A stretch of 64,000 bases of DNA from Oscillospiraceae bacterium (GTDB lineage: Bacteria; Bacillota_A; Clostridia; Oscillospirales; Oscillospiraceae): the NCBI GenBank assembly GCA_017627975.1, contig JAGAFT010000040.1, forward strand, positions 6,301-70,300, read 5' to 3'. Each line of letters starts with the position of its first letter. Position 1 is the first letter of the stretch. The notes under the pieces were generated by a model. It was not told where the DNA came from and did no database searches. It saw nothing but the letters and a program-made list of their open reading frames with translations. This document shows, in pieces, positions 1 to 7,696 of the stretch. Made by a program: the position numbers and the translations under genes.

Positions 1-21
1 GAAATGTAAAATACTATTGCA

Positions 22-55
22 ATGGAAATCATAAGCGTCCGGTTATGATTTCCAT
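22..55. repeat. 13-bp inverted repeat (hairpin)
   Basis: The arms at 22-34 and 43-55 are perfectly complementary over 13 bp with an 8-base loop. No T-run follows on either strand, so it is not a clear terminator; it may be the 3' end structure of a transcript from outside the window, or an operator. The rest of 56-210 shows only smaller inverted repeats (around 99-116 and 152-173) and no gene. Confidence 0.5.
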
Positions 56-216
56 CATGTTCCATTAAGCATAACACAGACCGGAACAGAAGAAAAGCAA
101 TATTTGTAAAATATTGAATCCGGACATCCATTCAAGGGAAATAAAGCGGTTATTCTGCCTGTGCGGACAGAATGCCCGCGGAAAAAATAACTGCTGAGAC
201 AACCTGCGCAAAAATG

Positions 217-291
217 TTCAAAAAAAATTCAGAAAATAACCTGCTATTTTACTTGGATTTTCAGAAATAATTCAGAGAAAGAGTGTATAAT
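217..291 (+). promoter_or_regulatory. Promoter with paired TTCARA direct repeats
   Basis: TTCAAA at 217 and TTCAGA at 228 are 11 bp apart, and TTCAGA at 260 and TTCAGA at 271 are again 11 bp apart. A TATAAT box lies at 286-291, with the second pair over the -35 position, where no good -35 hexamer is seen. OmpR/PhoB-type regulators bind 11-bp direct repeats and often activate promoters with weak -35 boxes, so autoregulation by the adjacent regulator is a reasonable inference. The site is seen; the regulation is inferred. Confidence 0.45.
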
Positions 292-330
292 TCTTTGACA
301 TGAATAAAAATTAGTAAAGCTGGGGTAATT

Positions 331-1008
331 ATGCGCATTTTGATCATCTCCGAAAACAGAGCGGTCGCAAGTGAGATCGAGCAGCAGCTACAGATAAAAA
401 ACCTGGAAACGGAAACCGTTTACAGTGGAGAAATCGGAGAAGAATATGCTGAATTGGGAATATATGATCTGCTGATTCTCGATTCTGAGCTTTCAGAAAG
501 AAGTGCTTATGAAATCTCCCGTTCACTGCGTATCAAACACTGCCGGATGCCGATCATCCTACTGGTGCAGAGGTACGAAGTGGAGGATCGGATTAAGGGC
601 ATGAAATCCGGCGTGGACTACTTCCTGCTTCAGCCGTATGATGTGAGGGAGCTGCTTGCCAGTGTCGATGCGCTGCTGCAGAGGATCACAGATCAGGCGG
701 AAGAGCCGTACTACGGGAATACCCGGCTGGTTCTTGCCTCCGGCAAACTGGTCTCGGGAGATCAGAGCACACGGCTCTCGGCAAAGGAGTTTGAAGTCAT
801 GCGGCTGCTTCTGCAGGCAAAGGACCGACTGCTCTCGAAGGAAGTGATTCTGGCGCGCGTCTGGGGATATGATTCCAACGCGGTGGAGAACCATGTGGAG
901 GTATACGTGGGATTTCTGCGGAAAAAACTCCGCAGCATCGGGTCCAACCTGGAGATCAAGGCTGTACGCCGCATGGGCTATACGCTGGAGATCCGTGAGG
1001 AGACCTGA
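331..1008 (+). CDS. OmpR-family response regulator with degenerate receiver
   Basis: This 225-residue protein has an N-terminal receiver (about 1-115) and a C-terminal OmpR-type winged helix (about 130-222), so it should be a cytoplasmic DNA-binding transcription factor. The phosphorylatable Asp is present (D51 in LLILDSE). However, the usual acidic pair is S7-E8, the conserved Thr/Ser is V79, and the conserved Lys before Pro is Q101 (LLQPYD). These changes suggest weak or unusual phosphorylation. There is no histidine kinase next to it, so it is an orphan. GGGG-type ribosome binding site about 7 bases before ATG. The gene faces a TetR gene across a shared terminator. The family call is secure; targets are unknown, but see the repeat pairs in front of it and of htrA. 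Confidence 0.9.
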   Translation: MRILIISENRAVASEIEQQLQIKNLETETVYSGEIGEEYAELGIYDLLILDSELSERSAYEISRSLRIKHCRMPIILLVQRYEVEDRIKGMKSGVDYFLLQPYDVRELLASVDALLQRITDQAEEPYYGNTRLVLASGKLVSGDQSTRLSAKEFEVMRLLLQAKDRLLSKEVILARVWGYDSNAVENHVEVYVGFLRKKLRSIGSNLEIKAVRRMGYTLEIREET

Positions 1009-1033
1009 GGCTTGAAAGCAGAATAGAAAACGA

Positions 1034-1064
1034 GCCGGACAGAGAAGCGAATTCCCTGTCCGGC
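1034..1064 (-). terminator. Terminator between convergent genes
   Basis: A 9-bp perfect stem (1034-1042 with 1056-1064) lies between the convergent regulator genes. On the minus strand it is followed by a T-rich stretch, so it mainly ends the TetR transcript. Confidence 0.6.
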
Positions 1065-1075
1065 ATATTATTGGA

Positions 1076-1705
1076 TTACTTTGACGATACGATGGGACCA
1101 CGGGGCGAATTTTCCTCCCGGAGCAGACGCATCAGGGACTGAAATCCGGTTCTGGAGAAAACGCTTATCCGGTCGACCAGGCGATGGACTTCCTCCTCTG
1201 TGTAATCGCCATAGATGAGGTCGGTATATTCGTCCAGCTTCATATGGAGAATGATCCTGACCAGAGACGGGTCCACCGGCTTTCCGGCGCTTCGGTCGAA
1301 AAGGGCCTGATACCTCGGATAGAAGCAGTCTTCCGTGAGCCATCGGCGGAAGCCGGCATACTTTGTTCCATCTGCACAGTCAAGCAGAAGCCGGTATTCG
1401 TCCCGGTGAGCCCGGGCAAAGGTGATTGAACTCAGTTCCATCTCGGCACTGCCGAGATCGACGGCTTCGCGACCTGCATCAGTGTCGAAGAGCTCCCGAA
1501 ACGCCGATACCGTCGGCTCCACAATGGCGCAGAACAGATCCTCTTTCTTATCAAAGTGAGAATAAAAGGCACCGGTTGTAACGTTGGCGTTCCGACAGAT
1601 CACACGGAGGGACGCGCGTTCAAAGCCATGTGCCAGAAACTGCTGTTTGCCGCTCTTGAGCAGAGCGATCTGAATTTCATCATTCTCAGACAGCAACTTG
1701 GTCAC
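1076..1705 (-). CDS. TetR/AcrR-family transcriptional regulator
   Basis: A 209-residue one-component repressor. The N-terminal helix-turn-helix (about residues 28-50, with the pattern RASLRVICRNANVTTGAFYSHF followed by KKEDLF, split here for length) is the classic TetR signature. The rest is a helical ligand and dimerisation domain with no recognisable ligand motif. It has its own promoter on the minus strand. No efflux pump or enzyme is divergently adjacent, so the regulated target cannot be named; the HAD gene upstream is on the same strand but separated by a strong terminator. Family call is secure, effector unknown. Confidence 0.9.
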   Translation of the reverse strand: MTKLLSENDEIQIALLKSGKQQFLAHGFERASLRVICRNANVTTGAFYSHFDKKEDLFCAIVEPTVSAFRELFDTDAGREAVDLGSAEMELSSITFARAHRDEYRLLLDCADGTKYAGFRRWLTEDCFYPRYQALFDRSAGKPVDPSLVRIILHMKLDEYTDLIYGDYTEEEVHRLVDRISVFSRTGFQSLMRLLREENSPRGPIVSSK

Positions 1706-1718
1706 CCCAGTGAGCTTA

Positions 1719-1776
1719 ATCTAACTATACTTGAGAATATCACACGGAAAGAGCAAAGTCAAGGAAAAAGTTAGAT
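1719..1776 (-). promoter_or_regulatory. Promoter and candidate operator of the TetR gene
   Basis: On the minus strand TTGACT (1762-1757) and TATTCT (1739-1734) are 17 bp apart, with an extended TG. The 7-bp sequence ATCTAAC at 1719-1725 and its complement GTTAGAT at 1770-1776 flank the promoter, and 1770-1785 is itself a near-palindrome. This arrangement would suit autorepression; that part is inference. Confidence 0.5.
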
Positions 1777-1815
1777 ATCGATAACAAAGATGAAAACGAT
1801 CTATTTATTGAAAAA

Positions 1816-1851
1816 CCAACCCGGGCTCTCGTCGCAGAGAGCCCGGGTTGG
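1816..1851 (-). terminator. Rho-independent terminator
   Basis: A 15-bp perfect GC-rich stem (1816-1830 with 1837-1851) with a 6-base loop, followed on the minus strand by five T residues. It ends the HAD hydrolase transcript, whose stop codon is 13 bases away. Confidence 0.85.
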
Positions 1852-1863
1852 CAGCGCCCGGTA

Positions 1864-2553
1864 TCAGGCCCGGAAAGCCCCGGACGGAAGGAGAAAGGAC
1901 AGAAGCTCGTACAGGGACGGAAAGACCTGTTCCGTGAGTGCGCGGATCTCTTCCGTCGGCTGCAGCAGATCGGGGACCATCAGGGGATGGGCGCCGGCAG
2001 CCGCAGCGGCCCGAATCCCGTTGAAGGAGTCCTCAATCACGTAACAGTTTTCCGGCGCAGCATGCAGCGCCTCAGCTGCCCGGAGGAAAATCTCCGGGTG
2101 CGGCTTGGAGTGTGTCACCATGTCTCCGCCGATCACAACGTCAAAATAGTCCAGAAATCCGGCATCCCGCAGTTCCCGTCGGACCAGATCACTATGGGTA
2201 GAGGATGCCAGGGCCAGCGGAACACGGTTCGCAGCCAGAGAAGAGAGCAGCTCCGCCACACCCGGTTTCACGGGGAGCCCTTCGCGCTCATAGTGCTCAT
2301 GGTACAAATCGCGGATCCGGCTGTCAAAGGCCTCCCGCGGAAAGGAGCTACCATAGCGCTCGGCGAGAATCTCATGGGTGCGGACGGTGGTGGTTCCGAT
2401 GACGGAGGGATAGACCTCTGCAATGCCCGGAATACCGAGTTCGTCGGCGGCCTGAATCCAGAGACTCATGGCCAGGTGCTCGGTGTCGAAAATCACACCG
2501 TCCATATCGAAGATGACGGCCTGGAAAGAGCGGAAATCAGGCTTTTTCAACAT
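1864..2553 (-). CDS. HAD-superfamily hydrolase, beta-phosphoglucomutase-like
   Basis: This 229-residue cytoplasmic protein has all HAD motifs: motif I FDMDGVIFDTE (nucleophile D16, acid/base D18), motif II in LALASSTHS, the motif III lysine in HSKPHPEIF, and motif IV VIEDSFNGI. The helical cap inserted after motif I places it in the phosphoglycolate phosphatase/beta-phosphoglucomutase subfamily (HAD-IA). Substrate is likely a small phosphorylated sugar or similar metabolite but is not readable from sequence. It is a single-gene transcript ending in a strong terminator; the only neighbour with sugar chemistry is the GH13 enzyme 3 kb away. Confidence 0.88.
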   Translation of the reverse strand: MLKKPDFRSFQAVIFDMDGVIFDTEHLAMSLWIQAADELGIPGIAEVYPSVIGTTTVRTHEILAERYGSSFPREAFDSRIRDLYHEHYEREGLPVKPGVAELLSSLAANRVPLALASSTHSDLVRRELRDAGFLDYFDVVIGGDMVTHSKPHPEIFLRAAEALHAAPENCYVIEDSFNGIRAAAAAGAHPLMVPDLLQPTEEIRALTEQVFPSLYELLSFLLPSGAFRA

Positions 2554-2637
2554 GTGAGGTTCCTCCAGATCATTGATGATGCTACTTTACCACCGGAGAG
2601 ATAAAACCGCAAGGAAGATTCCTGAGCAGAAGAAAGA

Positions 2638-2671
2638 AATCGAGGCAGCCCGCCAAGGAGCTGTCTCGATT
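2638..2671 (-). terminator. Terminator of htrA
   Basis: A 12-bp stem with one mismatch (2638-2649 with 2660-2671), followed on the minus strand by a TTTCTTTCTTC tract. It lies about 100 bases beyond the htrA stop codon; the 100 bases between hold nothing recognisable. Confidence 0.65.
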
Positions 2672-2770
2672 CCTTCTCAGGTGCGCCGCCAGGGGCGCGG
2701 TTTCTTCTTTCAGATCCGGCCTGCCGGATAAGTGTGCGCGGTCAGGCGATTCCGGAAGTAAGCGGGGAGA

Positions 2771-3967
2771 TCAGTAACCGAAGTAGAAGCGGAAGAAGTC
2801 CTCCATCGGATTGTCGCTCCAGCCCTGGATGCCCTGCTCGGGCTGCTGGGGAGCCTGCTCTTCTTCAGCTGCTTCGGCTTCTTCCTCGTCCTTCAGCGCG
2901 GATTCGGTCTTGGAGCCGATCTCGACGTCCAGCGTGATCTCCTGGCCCTGACGGTAGATGTAGAAGGTCAGCACGTCGCCCGGATCGGACTTGGAGATGA
3001 CCTGAACCAGATCGTTGGAGTCATTGATGTCGGTCTCGCCGACCTTGACGATGACATCGTGGTTCTTGAGCCCGGCCTTGTCGGCGGGAGCGTCTGCCGT
3101 GACATCCTGGACTACGGCGCCGGCCTTGATGCCGGTGACCTTGGCGGTCTCTTCAGACAGCGGAGATACGGAAATGCCGATGTAGGGCTTCAGGACATAA
3201 CCGTTTTCAATGATGCTGGTGACAATGCGCTTGACGCTGTTGATGGGGATGGCAAAACCGATGTTGTCAATCTCCGCCTCGCTGCTCATGCCGGAAGAGG
3301 AGTACTTGGCATTGGTGATGCCGATGACCTCGCCGCGGGTGTTGAAGAGGGCGCCGCCGGAGTTGCCGGAGTTGATGGCGCAGTCGGTCTGGATGAGGCT
3401 CATGGAGGTGCCGGCCTCAGTCTGAACATTCCGGCTAAGGGCGCTGACAATACCGCCGGTCAGGGAGAAGGTCAGCTCGCCGAGGGGGTTGCCGATGGCG
3501 TAGACGTTCTCGCCGACGCGCAGCGTGTCGGAATCGCCCAGGGTAACCGGCTTCAGATTCTCGGCGTCGATCTTGATGACGGCGATGTCGTTGCTTGCAT
3601 CATAACCGATGACCTTGGCATCGTAGGTGTTGTGATCGTAGGTCGCGACCGTGACGGTCTTGGAACCGTTGATGACATGGTAGTTGGTCAGGATATAGCC
3701 GTCGCTGGTGATGATGAAGCCCGAGCCGGAGGCCTGATAGGTGTAACCGTAACCGTAGCGGCTGGAGGTCTCACCGCTGATGGTGATGCCGACGGTGGAG
3801 TTGACGTTCTGCTCATAGAGATCCGCGGGAGAGAGTTCCGCGGCCTCGGCGAAGGCGGTCTGGTTTCCGCCGCCGATGGCGACACAGCCCGCAATCAGGC
3901 AGGCGAGAAGAACAAGACACAGGGTCTTCTGGAGAAACGGATGCGAAGAAATCGTGAATGCTTTCAT
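2771..3967 (-). CDS. htrA: HtrA/DegP-like secreted or membrane-anchored serine protease
   Basis: A 398-residue protease/chaperone of the envelope stress response. The N-terminus is a signal sequence with a possible lipobox ending at C28 (LIAGC). The trypsin-like domain carries the full triad: H97 (TNYHV), D127 (SNDIAV) and S203 (NSGNSGGAL). One PDZ domain follows (about 270-355). The C-terminus is an acidic Glu/Ala/Gln-rich tail ending in an aromatic cluster (RFYFGY), which is unusual but not unknown in Firmicutes HtrA. RBS is GAGG 9 bases before ATG. Monocistronic with its own terminator. Direct repeats at 4079-4109 sit in its upstream region and resemble those in front of the orphan response regulator at 331. 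Confidence 0.92.
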   Translation of the reverse strand: MKAFTISSHPFLQKTLCLVLLACLIAGCVAIGGGNQTAFAEAAELSPADLYEQNVNSTVGITISGETSSRYGYGYTYQASGSGFIITSDGYILTNYHVINGSKTVTVATYDHNTYDAKVIGYDASNDIAVIKIDAENLKPVTLGDSDTLRVGENVYAIGNPLGELTFSLTGGIVSALSRNVQTEAGTSMSLIQTDCAINSGNSGGALFNTRGEVIGITNAKYSSSGMSSEAEIDNIGFAIPINSVKRIVTSIIENGYVLKPYIGISVSPLSEETAKVTGIKAGAVVQDVTADAPADKAGLKNHDVIVKVGETDINDSNDLVQVISKSDPGDVLTFYIYRQGQEITLDVEIGSKTESALKDEEEAEAAEEEQAPQQPEQGIQGWSDNPMEDFFRFYFGY

Positions 3968-4398
3968 GGATCGGAAACCTCTTTTCGTTTGTTATTTAAA
4001 AAAGATATCTTTTTGCTTCAGGTCTTTGTTTTCCTGTTGTGACTATTGAACCATAAAAAAATGACAAAATATGTACAGAAATTTGAATAATTTAACAAAC
4101 AAATTTGAACTGTTTTTGTCATGCCAAAGCTGCATGAATCACGATTTGTACTGCTTAACGGAATTGATTGCCCGGTGTGGTTTATCTCTCACCTGCACCT
4201 TGACAGGAGCTATGCTACACATGGCTGCTCGCTTGAATGGCACCTGCGGGTGCTCATCCGGCGGGGAGATATCGTGGCACTGCATTTCTGGAAAGAGTAT
4301 CGCAGAATATAAAGGGAAGCGGCACGGACATGGCGTCGGCGCCGCTTGTGGGGAAAAGTGGAAAAGAAAGCGCAAGCCCGGAAAACGGGAAACCAGGA
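3968..4398. promoter_or_regulatory. 431-bp intergenic region with htrA control sequences
   Basis: The htrA-proximal half (3968-4120) is A+T rich. It holds a 9-bp direct repeat AAATTTGAA at 4079-4087 and 4101-4109, exactly 22 bp apart (two 11-bp turns); on the htrA strand each copy reads TTCAAATTT. I see no convincing -35/-10 pair. The ltaE-proximal half (4120-4398) contains no supported gene; a weak stem (AAGCGGC with GCCGCTT, about 4316-4346) followed by a pyrimidine tract on the minus strand could end the ltaE transcript. Confidence 0.45.
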
Positions 4399-5433
4399 TC
4401 AAAGAAGCTCGATTAAACGATCAACCTCTTCCTCCGTGGTGGCCCAGCTGGTGACAAAACGCATCGTGGTGTGCTCCGCGTCCGGCTTGTCCCAGAAGCT
4501 CATTTCGACCTTCTCCGAGAGAGAGGCGAGCGTCGCTTCATCCAGCAGGACGAAGATCTGGTTGGTCGGGGCATCAAAGGCAAGGGTGTAGCCCTTGTCG
4601 CGCAGCGCCTGACGGATGCGTTCGGCCGCAGTGATGGCGGTACGCCCGATCTCAGCGTAGAGATTGTCGGTGAAGAGCGTGTCAAACTGCAGCCCCGCCA
4701 CAAAGCCCTTTGCGAGGACCGCACCGTGCTGCTTAATGATGGAGAAGAAATCGGGCACTGTGTCGTGCTTCGGAAACACCAGTGCTTCGCCCAGCAGAGA
4801 GCCGCACTTGGTCCCGCCGATATAGAACACGTCGCAGAGACGGGCGAGGTCCGGTAGGCTTATGTCGTTCTCGGGACAGGCGAGAGAATAGGCCAGACGC
4901 GCTCCGTCCACATAGAGGCAGAGCCCCTTCTCCCGGCAGACAGAGCTGATGGCCTCCAGCTCGGCAAGGGAGTACAGCGTGCCGACCTCGGTGGGAAGAG
5001 AGAGATACACCGCGCCCGGCTTTACCACGTGGGTGCGGTTGCCGTCGCTGTACCAGGTGTCCCAGCAGGCGAGGATGTCAGCGGCGCTGATCTTGCCGGC
5101 TTTTCCCGGAAGGGCGAGAACCTTATGTCCGCCGCGCTCGATGGCGCCGGCCTCGTGGATGCAGATATGGCCCGTGTCCGCCGAGATCACACCCTCGAAG
5201 GGACGCAGCACCGAGTCCAGCACCGCGGCGTTGGTCTGGGTCCCGCCGACGAGAAACCAGATATCCGCATCCGATGCCTTACAGGCTTCCCGGATTTTTG
5301 CCCGGGCGGATTCGGAAAATGCGTCGTCACCATAGACGCCGGATTTCACGAGATTGTTGTCCAGCATGCGCTTCAGGATGGCGGGATGAGCACCCTGATT
5401 ATAGTCACAGGCAAAATTCAGTCGTTCACTCAT
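4399..5433 (-). CDS. ltaE: Low-specificity threonine aldolase (PLP-dependent)
   Basis: A 344-residue fold-type I PLP enzyme of the beta-eliminating lyase/threonine aldolase family, cleaving threonine or allo-threonine to glycine and acetaldehyde. The Schiff-base lysine is K209 in YIGGTKCG and the PLP-binding Asp is D176 in LYVDGARL. Length is normal. I chose the ATG at 5433 because AAAGGAG sits about 10 bases upstream; an in-frame TTG at 5451 would use the RBS itself as coding sequence. It stands alone and is divergent from the GH13 gene. The stereochemical preference cannot be judged from the sequence. Confidence 0.9.
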   Translation of the reverse strand: MSERLNFACDYNQGAHPAILKRMLDNNLVKSGVYGDDAFSESARAKIREACKASDADIWFLVGGTQTNAAVLDSVLRPFEGVISADTGHICIHEAGAIERGGHKVLALPGKAGKISAADILACWDTWYSDGNRTHVVKPGAVYLSLPTEVGTLYSLAELEAISSVCREKGLCLYVDGARLAYSLACPENDISLPDLARLCDVFYIGGTKCGSLLGEALVFPKHDTVPDFFSIIKQHGAVLAKGFVAGLQFDTLFTDNLYAEIGRTAITAAERIRQALRDKGYTLAFDAPTNQIFVLLDEATLASLSEKVEMSFWDKPDAEHTTMRFVTSWATTEEEVDRLIELL

Positions 5434-5621
5434 GGAAAGGGCTCCTTTCAACTGGTCTGGAGTGCGAGAGATTTTACGGGAATTCTGCGCATATTATATC
5501 TATTTTCTGCCAAAAGCACAACTGTTATTTCCGGCACGGGCTGTGACATGTCCGTTTCTCTTCCTTTTTACAAAACGCGGCGGGAAACAGAAGCGTTGAA
5601 GAGAATCTTCGCAATTCCGGA

Positions 5622-5650
5622 TTGACCGGAGACGGCTGCAGGCGTATAAT
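5622..5650 (+). promoter_or_regulatory. Sigma-A promoter of the GH13 gene
   Basis: TTGACC (5622-5627), a 17-base spacer and TATAAT (5645-5650), followed by a GGGGAGG ribosome binding site before the ATG at 5680. Near-consensus; seen directly. Confidence 0.85.
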
Positions 5651-5679
5651 TCCGATATCTTTGCTGGGGAGGATTTAAC

Positions 5680-6966
5680 ATGGCAAGAAATACCGACATC
5701 AACCTGCAAAAACAGGTGATTTATTCCATATATGTCCGGGCACACACCGAGGAGGGAACCTTCCGCTCCATTATTCCAGATCTGGACCGGATCAAGGCAC
5801 TGGGGACGGACATCATCTGGTTCATGCCGATCCACCCCATCGGCATAGAGGGAAAGAAAGGAAGCCTCGGCTGCCCGTATGCAAACCGCGACTATCGCAG
5901 TGTGAATCCGGCCTACGGCACAATGGAGGACTTCAGAATCCTGACAGAGGAAATCCATCGCCGCGGTATGAAGTGCATGATCGACGTGGTATATAACCAC
6001 ACCTCACCGGATGCGGTGCTGCTTCAGGAGCATCCGGAATTCTATTACCGCGACGAAAACGGCAACACCGGCAACAAGGTCGGCGACTGGGCCGATGTCA
6101 TCGATCTGGATTATTCGGTCCCGGGGCTTTGGGACTATCAGATCGAATCGCTTTGCCAATGGGCGCAGATTGTGGACGGATTCCGCTGCGATGTGGCATC
6201 CTTCGTTCCGGTAAGCTTCTGGAACATGGCGCGCAGCTTTGTCGAGAAAGTGCGGCCGGGCTGCATCTGGCTTGGTGAGACGGTGCACCAGAGCTTCGGA
6301 AACCTGGTCAGACGGGAGGGCTTTGGCTGCTCGAGAGATACCGAAGCCTATGAGGCCTTCGATATGGAGTACGAGTACGACATCCGGGAGAGCTTTGACC
6401 GCTATCTGCGCGGTGAAGTGGTGCTGAGCCACTGGCTGGACAACATGAACTTCCAGGAAGCCGTGTATCCTGCAAACTATAACAAGCTTCGTTTCCTGGA
6501 AAACCACGATCAGCCCCGCATCTGCGCCTCTGTGCAGAGCGAGAGCGACCGGGACAACTATACGGCCATGCTCTACTTCCTGAAGGGGACGACTCTGCTC
6601 TACGCGGGACAGGAGTTCAGCTGTGAGCATACTCCCAGCCTTTTCGAACGGGAAGTCTTCCCGCGAAACGGACGGGATATCAGTGATGATCTCCGCCATC
6701 TCAGCGATCTGAAGCATACGGTGCTGGATGAAGACGACGCTTTTGAGGCGCGAGCGGACGACGTACACGACATCGCGGTGCTGCTGCGGCAGAATGAAAA
6801 GCGGAAAAAGATCGGTATTTTCAGCCTGAAATCCGCCTGCGCCGAGGTGAAGGTGGATGCGCCGGACGGGTGCTATGAAAACCTGATCGACGGAACGACG
6901 GTCAGAGTCGAGAACAGTCTGCTGTATTGCGAAGGAAGACCAATCCTGTTCTGCTTTGACCGCTGA
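5680..6966 (+). CDS. GH13 alpha-amylase-family glycosidase, cytoplasmic
   Basis: A 428-residue alpha-glucan or alpha-glucoside hydrolase/transferase with a (beta/alpha)8 barrel. The four GH13 regions are complete: region I DVVYNHTS (about 102-109), region II DGFRCDVAS with nucleophile D171, region III WLGETVH with acid/base E200, and region IV FLENHDQPR with D277. It has no signal peptide, so it should act on imported maltodextrins or short glucosides. The protein is shorter than secreted amylases and has only a small C-terminal beta domain. The subfamily (alpha-glucosidase, amylase or phosphorylase-like) cannot be fixed by eye. Single-gene unit with a near-consensus promoter and a very strong terminator. 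Confidence 0.9.
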   Translation: MARNTDINLQKQVIYSIYVRAHTEEGTFRSIIPDLDRIKALGTDIIWFMPIHPIGIEGKKGSLGCPYANRDYRSVNPAYGTMEDFRILTEEIHRRGMKCMIDVVYNHTSPDAVLLQEHPEFYYRDENGNTGNKVGDWADVIDLDYSVPGLWDYQIESLCQWAQIVDGFRCDVASFVPVSFWNMARSFVEKVRPGCIWLGETVHQSFGNLVRREGFGCSRDTEAYEAFDMEYEYDIRESFDRYLRGEVVLSHWLDNMNFQEAVYPANYNKLRFLENHDQPRICASVQSESDRDNYTAMLYFLKGTTLLYAGQEFSCEHTPSLFEREVFPRNGRDISDDLRHLSDLKHTVLDEDDAFEARADDVHDIAVLLRQNEKRKKIGIFSLKSACAEVKVDAPDGCYENLIDGTTVRVENSLLYCEGRPILFCFDR

Positions 6967-6991
6967 CGGCAGGACAGCATCCGTAGAATAC

Positions 6992-7059
6992 AAACATCAT
7001 CGGGCACCGTTCCCCCAGGGCTTTTTCAAGCCGAGGAGGAGCGGTGCCCGATGATGTTT
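6992..7059 (+). terminator. Strong rho-independent terminator
   Basis: An 18-bp perfect stem (6992-7009 with 7042-7059) closing over a 32-base loop that can fold further, ending in TTTT. It separates the GH13 gene from the iron-uptake operon. Confidence 0.85.
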
Positions 7060-7113
7060 TCGTGCGAGGTTAAACTATTCTATCAAAAATTAGATATTTA
7101 TTACTGAAAGATA

Positions 7114-7166
7114 TTGACAAAAGCAGTTAGAAAGTGTAAACTGTATAAACGTTAGAAAAACCTAAT
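7114..7166 (+). promoter_or_regulatory. feo operon promoter with DtxR-like half-sites
   Basis: TTGACA (7114-7119), 17-base spacer, TAAACT (7137-7142). Just downstream, over the expected start site, TTAG and CCTAA form an inverted pair at 7152-7165. This resembles the TTAG...CTAA ends of DtxR/IdeR-type iron boxes; no Fur-like palindrome is seen. The promoter is supported; the regulator assignment is inference. Confidence 0.5.
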
Positions 7167-7219
7167 CTGCTTTATACAATCATAAAGAATGTTGTATAAC
7201 TCGAAGGAGGATGCGGCAT

Positions 7220-7432
7220 ATGATGCCTCTGCTTCTTGCCGGTGTGGGCGAGGACAACATTATCCGGAAGGTCGGTGGAAATCAGGAGACAAAAAAGCAT
7301 CTGGAAGATCTGGGCTTTGTCGTCGGCGGAACGGTGACAGTGGTCTCGGAGATTGCCGGAAACCTGATCGTGAAGGTCAAGGACTCCCGAGTGGCGATCA
7401 GCCGTGAGATGGCCGGGAAAATCATGATATAA
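7220..7432 (+). CDS. feoA: FeoA-domain protein (first copy)
   Basis: A 70-residue SH3-like FeoA domain protein, a small cytoplasmic partner that modulates the ferrous iron permease FeoB. The sequence MMPLLLAGVGEDNIIRKVGG then a KHLEDLGFVVGG segment is typical: a short hydrophobic start, then the loop and strands ending in ISREMAGKIMI. The start at 7220 is preferred over 7211 because GAAGGAGG ends at 7210, which leaves proper spacing only for 7220. First gene of the iron operon; a second FeoA follows after 15 bases. Tandem FeoA copies are common in Clostridia. Confidence 0.9.
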   Translation: MMPLLLAGVGEDNIIRKVGGNQETKKHLEDLGFVVGGTVTVVSEIAGNLIVKVKDSRVAISREMAGKIMI

Positions 7433-7447
7433 AGGAGAGGAACAGGA

Positions 7448-7675
7448 ATGAAAACCCTCAGAGAAACCAAAATCGGCGAGACCGTGAAGGTCGTAAAGCT
7501 TCACGGAGAAGGCGCGGTCAAGCGCCGCATCATGGACATGGGCATCACCAAAGGGACAGAGATTTATGTCCGGAAGGTGGCCCCACTGGGTGACCCCGTT
7601 GAACTCACGGTGCGCGGCTATGAACTGAGTCTGCGCAAAGCAGACGCCGAGATGATCGAAGTCGAAGCGGTCTGA
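7448..7675 (+). CDS. feoA: FeoA-domain protein (second copy)
   Basis: A 75-residue FeoA domain protein with the family pattern L-x-E-x-x-x-G-E-x-x-x-V, the MDMGITKGTEIYV turn and the closing LSLRKADAEMIEVE strand. It diverges clearly from the upstream copy, so the two probably have distinct roles, for example one acting on the FeoB G domain. AAAGGAGAGG ribosome binding site; 21 bases separate it from feoB, so the genes are cotranscribed. Cytoplasmic. Confidence 0.92.
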   Translation: MKTLRETKIGETVKVVKLHGEGAVKRRIMDMGITKGTEIYVRKVAPLGDPVELTVRGYELSLRKADAEMIEVEAV

Positions 7676-7696
7676 TAGAAGCAAAGGAGAAATGAG

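Noticed and set aside
3059..4042. Long open frame antisense to htrA
   Set aside because: Gly/Asp/Val/Ala-rich translation with no fold-like pattern and no RBS; it is the complement of a well-supported protease with a full catalytic triad.
4121..4312. Possible 63-codon gene between htrA and ltaE
   Set aside because: No ribosome binding site or recognisable feature, and it overlaps other equally weak frames.
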